Below are positions 4,886 through 9,200 of a DNA stretch of 9,200 bases, one piece after another. The stretch covers positions 1 through 9,200 of the forward strand of contig JAISEA010000024.1 in the NCBI GenBank assembly GCA_031264475.1, in the 5' to 3' direction. The notes under the pieces were generated by a model. That model worked only from the letters and a program-made list of their open reading frames with translations. It was not told the DNA's origin and did no database searches. This DNA is from Treponema sp. Its GTDB lineage: Bacteria; Spirochaetota; Spirochaetia; Treponematales; Breznakiellaceae. Position numbers and translations under genes: made by a program. Each line of letters starts with the position of its first letter. Positions within the stretch are counted from its first letter, which is position 1.

Positions 4886-6523
4886 ATGAAAAAATTGGCA
4901 ATCGCTTTTTTGGCGATTATAGTTATTGGAGGGTGTTCCCGCAAGGCGGTTGACGCTCCCGCGGCAAGTTCCGGGCAAACGGCGCGGACGGTTTCCGCTG
5001 ACGAGCCGGGCTGGAAGGCTAACGCCTCAACGCCGATCAAGTTCCAGTGGTACATCAATTTCAGTTGGTTCTCACGGCAATGGGGGCAGTCCAAGGTTTC
5101 CAAGTACATCACCCAAAAAACCGGCGTTGACGTTGAGTTCATCGTACCGGCGGGCAATGAGGCTGAGCGTCTCAATGCCATGATCGCGGGCAATACGCTA
5201 CCCGATCTTCTCACACTTGGCTGGTGGGAAGGGCAGGTGGGCATGATGATCGACGCGGGACTTGTCGAGCCGCTGAACGTACTCGCCGAACAGTACGATC
5301 CGTACTTTTTCAAGGTGGCGGATAAAGACAAACTCGGCTGGTACACCCGTAGCGACGGCAATGTATACGGGTATCCAAATGCATCGTATACGCCGTCTGA
5401 TTATGAGAAATATCAGGGGAAACTCACCGCCAACGAGACCTTCCTTGTCCGCAAGGATATGTGGGAAGCCTTGGGCAAACCTGATATGACGACGCCGGAA
5501 GGGTTTCTCGCCGCGCTTCGGGCGGCAAAAGAGCAGTTCCCCACCGTAAACGGGCAGTCGCTTATTCCGCTCTCGTTTCAGGAATTCACAGACTCCGGCA
5601 ACACCGCGCTCCAGCCATATCTTCTTCATTTCCTGAACATAAAACCAGAAAAAAACGGCGTATATGAATCGCTTGACCTTGGTATCAACGATCCCGAATA
5701 TATCCGTTGGCTTAAAACCTTCCGCCAAGCCGCTGAAGAAGGACTTATACCTATGGATGTTTTTGTTGACAAGCGTTCTCAGATCGAGGAGAAGGCGGCG
5801 CAGGGGCGTTATTTCTGCATGATGTATCAGAATTGGGATATGCAGGCGCCGCAGAACGCCTTGTACGCCCGGGACCCCAACATGATCTACATCGCAATTG
5901 ACGGACCCAAGAATAGCCGCAACGATCCACCAGCGCTTGCTGGCGGCGGCATCTCCGGCTGGACCATCACGCTGATATCCAAGAATTGCAAGGACAAAGC
6001 CCGCGCCATTCAATTCCTGTCATACCTTATAAGCGAAGAGGGGCAGATGGACGTGTTCTTCGGCATACCTGACGACACCTATACCATTGTTGACGGCGTT
6101 CCCACCTTCGTTCCATCGGTAAAGGAAGTGAACCTCACCGACAAGAACAAGCAGGAAATTGAAATCGGCGTTGACTACACCTATTGGATGCTTATGGACA
6201 CGGCGTGGCAAGGGCAATGGCCTGCGGAATACGCTCCTTCTCTGGGACAGCCCCAGCTTTGGACGCGCCCGTACGTCACGTCATACGCCCAATACGACAA
6301 TCTGGAAATGCAACCCGGTTCCGACGCCGCCTTGATCTCCGATGAAATCCAGCGCCGCTGGGGACGGGACTTGCCCCGCCTTATCCTTGCGAAAACCGAA
6401 GCCGAATTCGACTCAATCTGGAATGAGTTCCAGACGTTCAAGACGGGACGGGGCTACGCAAAACTTCAGGAGGAGCAGACCAAACTGCTTGTCGCAAATA
6501 AGAATAAATTGGGAATACAATGA
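4886..6523 (+). CDS. Extracellular sugar-binding lipoprotein, LplA/YtcQ-type
   Basis: A membrane-anchored solute-binding protein of 545 residues that would deliver an oligosaccharide to the two permeases. The N-terminus has a lysine-rich start, a hydrophobic stretch and a lipobox I14-G15-G16-C17; cleavage before C17 and lipid modification are expected. A low-complexity A/S/P/T linker (about 18-50) follows, then the binding fold: AGNTLPDLLTLGWWE near 101-115 and GGGISGWTITLISKN near 353-367 are typical of family 1 solute-binding proteins, as is the length of the long LplA subgroup. Many aromatic residues (such as W55, W61, W66, W113, W114) suit carbohydrate stacking. It follows the permeases by 90 nt in the same orientation. 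The ligand cannot be read from sequence. Confidence 0.92.
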   Translation: MKKLAIAFLAIIVIGGCSRKAVDAPAASSGQTARTVSADEPGWKANASTPIKFQWYINFSWFSRQWGQSKVSKYITQKTGVDVEFIVPAGNEAERLNAMIAGNTLPDLLTLGWWEGQVGMMIDAGLVEPLNVLAEQYDPYFFKVADKDKLGWYTRSDGNVYGYPNASYTPSDYEKYQGKLTANETFLVRKDMWEALGKPDMTTPEGFLAALRAAKEQFPTVNGQSLIPLSFQEFTDSGNTALQPYLLHFLNIKPEKNGVYESLDLGINDPEYIRWLKTFRQAAEEGLIPMDVFVDKRSQIEEKAAQGRYFCMMYQNWDMQAPQNALYARDPNMIYIAIDGPKNSRNDPPALAGGGISGWTITLISKNCKDKARAIQFLSYLISEEGQMDVFFGIPDDTYTIVDGVPTFVPSVKEVNLTDKNKQEIEIGVDYTYWMLMDTAWQGQWPAEYAPSLGQPQLWTRPYVTSYAQYDNLEMQPGSDAALISDEIQRRWGRDLPRLILAKTEAEFDSIWNEFQTFKTGRGYAKLQEEQTKLLVANKNKLGIQ

Positions 6524-6530
6524 GTATAAA

Positions 6531-6562
6531 GCGAGTCGGTTCAAACATTTGGGCTGACTCGC
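6531..6562 (+). terminator. Long hairpin directly after the binding-protein gene
   Basis: GCGAGTCGGTTCAA (6531-6544) can pair with TTGGGCTGACTCGC (6549-6562) over 14 pairs, including three G-U pairs, around the loop ACAT. It begins 7 nt after the TGA at 6521-6523. It lacks a U tract, so it may protect the mRNA 3' end rather than terminate by itself. Confidence 0.5.
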
Positions 6563-6609
6563 GGGGAAGCGGTCAAGCCCGTTTTCCCAAGCGCTTATGA
6601 ATTACTAAA

Positions 6610-6638
6610 GGGGCTTTTTCACCATTTGAAAAAGCCCC
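6610..6638. terminator. Second hairpin between transporter operon and kinase
   Basis: GGGGCTTTTTC (6610-6620) and GAAAAAGCCCC (6628-6638) form a perfect 11-bp stem around ACCATTT. The shape is that of an intrinsic terminator closing the transporter operon, but on the plus strand it is followed by ACATAAACAAAAAG rather than a U run, so efficiency is uncertain. Confidence 0.6.
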
Positions 6639-6675
6639 ACATAAACAAAAAGTTGAAGCCCGTCTTCCAAATAGG

Positions 6676-6684
6676 TGATATACT
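6676..6684 (+). promoter_or_regulatory. Extended -10 promoter of the kinase gene
   Basis: TGATATACT is an extended -10 element (TGN-TATACT), with TATACT at 6679-6684 and the ATG 6 nt further on at 6691. TTGAAG (6653-6658) is a possible -35, but its 20-nt spacing is long. AGGTGA at 6673-6678 might act as a distant ribosome binding site (12 nt gap) if transcription starts further upstream. Confidence 0.5.
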
Positions 6685-6690
6685 ATAACG

Positions 6691-8457
6691 ATGAAAGGCG
6701 CTGTTTTTTCCAAACGGCTCGTATTGGTGTATACGGTGATTGTAACCGTTCCGTTGGCGATGCTGATACTTGCCGGAACCGAACATTTACGACGCGGGGA
6801 ATACCGCCGCATCATCGCGGAAGCGGAAAACGATCTCAAAGACAACATCAGCCACATCTCAAACTGTATTGATCTTTTTGTGCGGATCGAAATAGCCATC
6901 ACGGGCAACAGGAAAATGGACGATCTCTTCCTTTTTAGCGATACATCGGATAAAATATCCATCATATTTCAGACACGCGATCTCAGCGACGAACTGGAGC
7001 GGTTGCTGGTGTCCATGCCGCAAATTTACGGCATCCGCATCTTCGCCGACGATGAAGGGATTCCTGAGCGGTGGCCTATCTTCTTCCATAAAGAAAGGCT
7101 GGAGACTGCCTTTTCCGTTGCGGGGGGGGGGGTACACAGGCGCGCGTGGTTATACGACTACCGTAGCGAACTGATGGGAACCCTTGAAATGGGAAGGAAC
7201 CGCGCCGTTTCCTGTACGTCTCCGATACTATTGCGCACGCGGCGGATCGGACGGCTACAAATACTTATGCGTACCATAGACTTTTTCCCGTTCTTGTCCC
7301 GTGAGCGTGATTCGGTTCAGCGCAACTTTGTGTTTCAGGGCATCGTACCGGTCGTCTCGCCGGAAGACGGCGTTGAAGGGCTTCCACCCGCTCTCTCGTC
7401 TCCTGTTCTTGCGTCTGCCGCCGGGGTGGATGCTGGGCGCGTCTCGTTTCGGGAAAACGGCAGGGAACGCCACTTCCTGTGGCGCAGGGCGCCTAATACC
7501 GATCTGTTGTTGGTGAGGGATTGCACGCCGGAACTGAACGCATCAGGCATCGGCGCGTTCAGGGTTGTATCGGGGATAGGTATTCTGCTTTCAACCGCGC
7601 TTCTCTTTTTCGTCATACGCTTTGCCACGATCAGAATGATGTCGCGGCTGTACCTCATCATAAACGGCATGAACGAAGTCCACAAAGGAAACCTTGACGT
7701 TATGGTTCCGGTTGAAGGGACCGATGAAATAAGCGGCATGGCAGAGGCTTTCACCAATATGCTTGCGCGGATAAAACGCCTTATTCAGGAAATAAAGACC
7801 GAGGAGCGGCTGGTGACAGAGACCGAGATAAAGGCAATGCAGAACCAGATCAACGCCCATTTCCTTTACAATGTGCTTGAGACGATCAGGATGCAGGCTG
7901 AACTCCGTGACGAGAAAACCATTGTCCAAAGCATCACCTTGCTGGGCAGGATGCTCCGCTATTGCCTGACCCTGCGGAAAACGAGGGTCAAAGTGATTGA
8001 AGAACTGGAATACACCCGCTCTTATATCGCCCTACTCAACATCAGAAATGATTACGAGGTTGTGTTGCGGGAACACATTGAAGAAACCGCGCTCACCCTT
8101 GAAATCCCCCGTATGCTTCTACAGCCCATTGTGGAGAACGCCTTTCTCTATGCCATAGAGACGGAAGGAGAGGACGCGGCTATTGATCTATGGATAGAGA
8201 CGGACGCTGTAAAGAATACGCTCTTGATCAGCGTGCGGGATTATGGGCGCGGGCTTGCGCCTGACGCGCTGGCTCGCCTTATAAAACACATTGCCGAAGA
8301 GGACGAAAAGGACACGCCCGGAGGTATTGGGCTTAAGAACATACAGCTCAGGCTTGCCGCCTTCTACGGTCCCACGTGGAAGCTGGACATAGAGAGCGCG
8401 CCGGGCGAGGGAATGTTGGTGCGTATTCCGGTTCCGTTACGTTATACAAAGGAGTAA
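6691..8457 (+). CDS. Sensor histidine kinase, YesM type (HisK_5TM-less, HAMP, His_kinase, HATPase)
   Basis: A membrane sensor kinase of 588 residues that would phosphorylate the response regulator encoded next to it. Membrane helices lie near 9-29 and 288-311 and flank an extracytoplasmic sensor domain of about 260 residues without a recognised fold. A HAMP linker follows (about 305-362), then the His_kinase region with H390 (QINAHFLYNVLETIR) and the ATPase domain: N483 (LLQPIVENAF), D517 (VRDYGRGL) and GGIGLKN (544-550). The N-box ends FLYAIE, not the more usual IKHG. YesM/YesN pairs next to LplABC transporters commonly sense the sugar outside and switch on the transporter, which I infer here. 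An 11-G run at 7122-7132 encodes A-G-G-G-V (about 144-148) in the sensor domain; a one-base slip would truncate the protein. Confidence 0.92.
   Translation: MKGAVFSKRLVLVYTVIVTVPLAMLILAGTEHLRRGEYRRIIAEAENDLKDNISHISNCIDLFVRIEIAITGNRKMDDLFLFSDTSDKISIIFQTRDLSDELERLLVSMPQIYGIRIFADDEGIPERWPIFFHKERLETAFSVAGGGVHRRAWLYDYRSELMGTLEMGRNRAVSCTSPILLRTRRIGRLQILMRTIDFFPFLSRERDSVQRNFVFQGIVPVVSPEDGVEGLPPALSSPVLASAAGVDAGRVSFRENGRERHFLWRRAPNTDLLLVRDCTPELNASGIGAFRVVSGIGILLSTALLFFVIRFATIRMMSRLYLIINGMNEVHKGNLDVMVPVEGTDEISGMAEAFTNMLARIKRLIQEIKTEERLVTETEIKAMQNQINAHFLYNVLETIRMQAELRDEKTIVQSITLLGRMLRYCLTLRKTRVKVIEELEYTRSYIALLNIRNDYEVVLREHIEETALTLEIPRMLLQPIVENAFLYAIETEGEDAAIDLWIETDAVKNTLLISVRDYGRGLAPDALARLIKHIAEEDEKDTPGGIGLKNIQLRLAAFYGPTWKLDIESAPGEGMLVRIPVPLRYTKE
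7122..7132 (+). repeat. Poly(G) homopolymer, 11 nt, inside the kinase gene
   Basis: Eleven G residues in a row occur within the sensor-domain coding region, in frame as GCG-GGG-GGG-GGG-GTA. Such runs are rare in coding DNA and slip readily during replication. The length given here keeps the gene open. Confidence 0.92.
8449..8454 (+). promoter_or_regulatory. Ribosome binding site of the response regulator inside the kinase 3' end
   Basis: AAGGAG forms the last two codons of the kinase gene just before its TAA (8455-8457), 9 nt before the ATG at 8464. The kinase and regulator are therefore co-transcribed and probably translationally linked. Confidence 0.8.
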
Positions 8458-8463
8458 CGCGGT

Positions 8464-9200
8464 ATGACAAAGATATTGATTGCGGATGATGAAAAGAATA
8501 TCCGTGCGGGGATACGCAAGATGCTCTCGGAATCTTTAGGCGGGGAGGCGTGTTTCCTTGAGGCGAGGAACGGTAGCGAGGCTTTTGAGATCGCGGTTCA
8601 CGAGCGCCCGAACATCGTGATTACCGATATACGTATGCCGAAAATGGACGGCATAGAGCTTATGTCCCGTATCCGCGAGGAAATACGGGAGCGCAAGGTC
8701 TATATCATTGTTCTTTCTGGCTACGACGAGTTTGTCTACGCTCAACAGGCGATCAGCTATCAGGTGTCGGCGTATCTCCTGAAACCGCTTGACCGAGAGG
8801 CGCTGTCCTGTACGGTAAAGACGGCGATAGCCGAGTTAAGCGCGTCGCAAGGCACGGAAACCGCGGCTCCCACGGACTCCGAGCGAAGCGTCGGCGACAG
8901 CCGCCTTGATAAGAAAACCAGAGCGGATCAGTCATACCACTCGTTTATCGAAGACGCGCTTGTGTGGATCGGCAAGCACTTCACCGAAGACATCAGCATG
9001 ATGCAGGCGGCGAATCACGTTTCCGTCAATTACACCTATTTCTCGGAGAAGTTCAAGGAACACACGGGTCTCCACTTCTCCGAATACCTGAAGCGTCTAC
9101 GGATCAACAACGCCATGCGCCTGCTTTCAGTCGGCAATTACCACGTATACGAAGCGGCTCGGAAATCAGGCTACCATGACGTAAAATACTTCTTTAAGCA
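8464..9200 (+). CDS. Response regulator, YesN type (REC + AraC HTH), cut by window end
   Basis: A DNA-binding response regulator with 245 complete codons visible and no stop before the window edge. The receiver domain (about 1-120) has the acidic pair D8/D9, phospho-acceptor D55 (VITDIRMPKMDG), S85 (VLSGYDEF) and K107 (YLLKPLD), so it should be phosphorylatable. A hydrophilic linker (about 125-158) leads into an AraC-type double helix-turn-helix domain: the first motif lies near 178-197 (MMQAANHVSVNYTYFSEKFK) and the second near 225-245 (YEAARKSGYHDVKYFFK), where the window ends. Only a short C-terminal piece is probably missing, which would give a compact regulator of about 260 residues rather than the 500-residue YesN form. 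The kinase partner ends 6 nt upstream. Likely targets are the transporter and hydrolase promoters (inference). Confidence 0.92.
   Translation, partial: MTKILIADDEKNIRAGIRKMLSESLGGEACFLEARNGSEAFEIAVHERPNIVITDIRMPKMDGIELMSRIREEIRERKVYIIVLSGYDEFVYAQQAISYQVSAYLLKPLDREALSCTVKTAIAELSASQGTETAAPTDSERSVGDSRLDKKTRADQSYHSFIEDALVWIGKHFTEDISMMQAANHVSVNYTYFSEKFKEHTGLHFSEYLKRLRINNAMRLLSVGNYHVYEAARKSGYHDVKYFFK

Noticed and set aside
5198..6013. 271-codon open frame on the minus strand inside the binding-protein gene
   Set aside because: It lies wholly opposite a gene with a clear family, lipobox and ribosome binding site; its translation resembles no family and reflects the GC-rich third positions of the real gene.
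7335..7757. 140-codon minus-strand frame within the kinase gene
   Set aside because: Antisense shadow of the sensor, membrane and HAMP region; no independent support.

Overview
The window looks like a chromosomal carbohydrate-use locus from a bacterium of roughly balanced base composition. A treponeme-type spirochaete, of the kind found in insect or animal guts, is my best guess. Pointers are a relaxed lipobox (IGGC) on the binding lipoprotein, long G homopolymers of the type known from Treponema, AT-rich tandem repeats, and mosaic intergenic repeats built on GTTAGCAGTTAG-like words. No rRNA or marker gene settles this; a Paenibacillus-like Firmicute is the main alternative, because the same transporter and regulator families are abundant there.

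Layout. Positions 1-236 hold the 3' end of a frame made of nine 21-bp tandem repeats (seven residues each), followed by a probable terminator at 247-262. Positions 237-822 have no recognisable gene: they hold a 12-G run, an imperfect inverted repeat and the left copies of a mosaic repeat family. A GH5 glycoside hydrolase lies on the minus strand (823-2436). The 470-bp region between it and the next gene carries a 26-bp palindrome, right-hand repeat copies inverted relative to those on the left, and two small hairpins. Then, all on the plus strand, come two LplB/LplC-type sugar permeases (2906-3859, 3869-4795), a lipoprotein solute-binding protein (4886-6523), a pair of hairpins, a YesM-type sensor histidine kinase (6691-8457) and a YesN-type REC/AraC response regulator (8464 to the window end, partial).

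How the parts probably work together (inference). The lipoprotein captures an oligosaccharide, the two permeases move it inward using an ATPase encoded elsewhere, and the GH5 enzyme, which has no signal peptide, cleaves it in the cytoplasm. The kinase has an extracytoplasmic sensor domain and, with its regulator, probably controls the transporter and perhaps the hydrolase. The substrate is likely a beta-glucan-type or related beta-linked oligosaccharide, but the sequence does not fix it.

The most notable points are an 11-G homopolymer inside the kinase sensor domain (a possible phase-variation switch), near-identical start regions of the permease and kinase genes in which a TATACT box lies exactly 6 nt from the ATG (possible leaderless mRNAs), the inverted mosaic repeats around the hydrolase gene, and the in-frame heptapeptide repeats at the left edge. 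The gene set itself is a known type of system.
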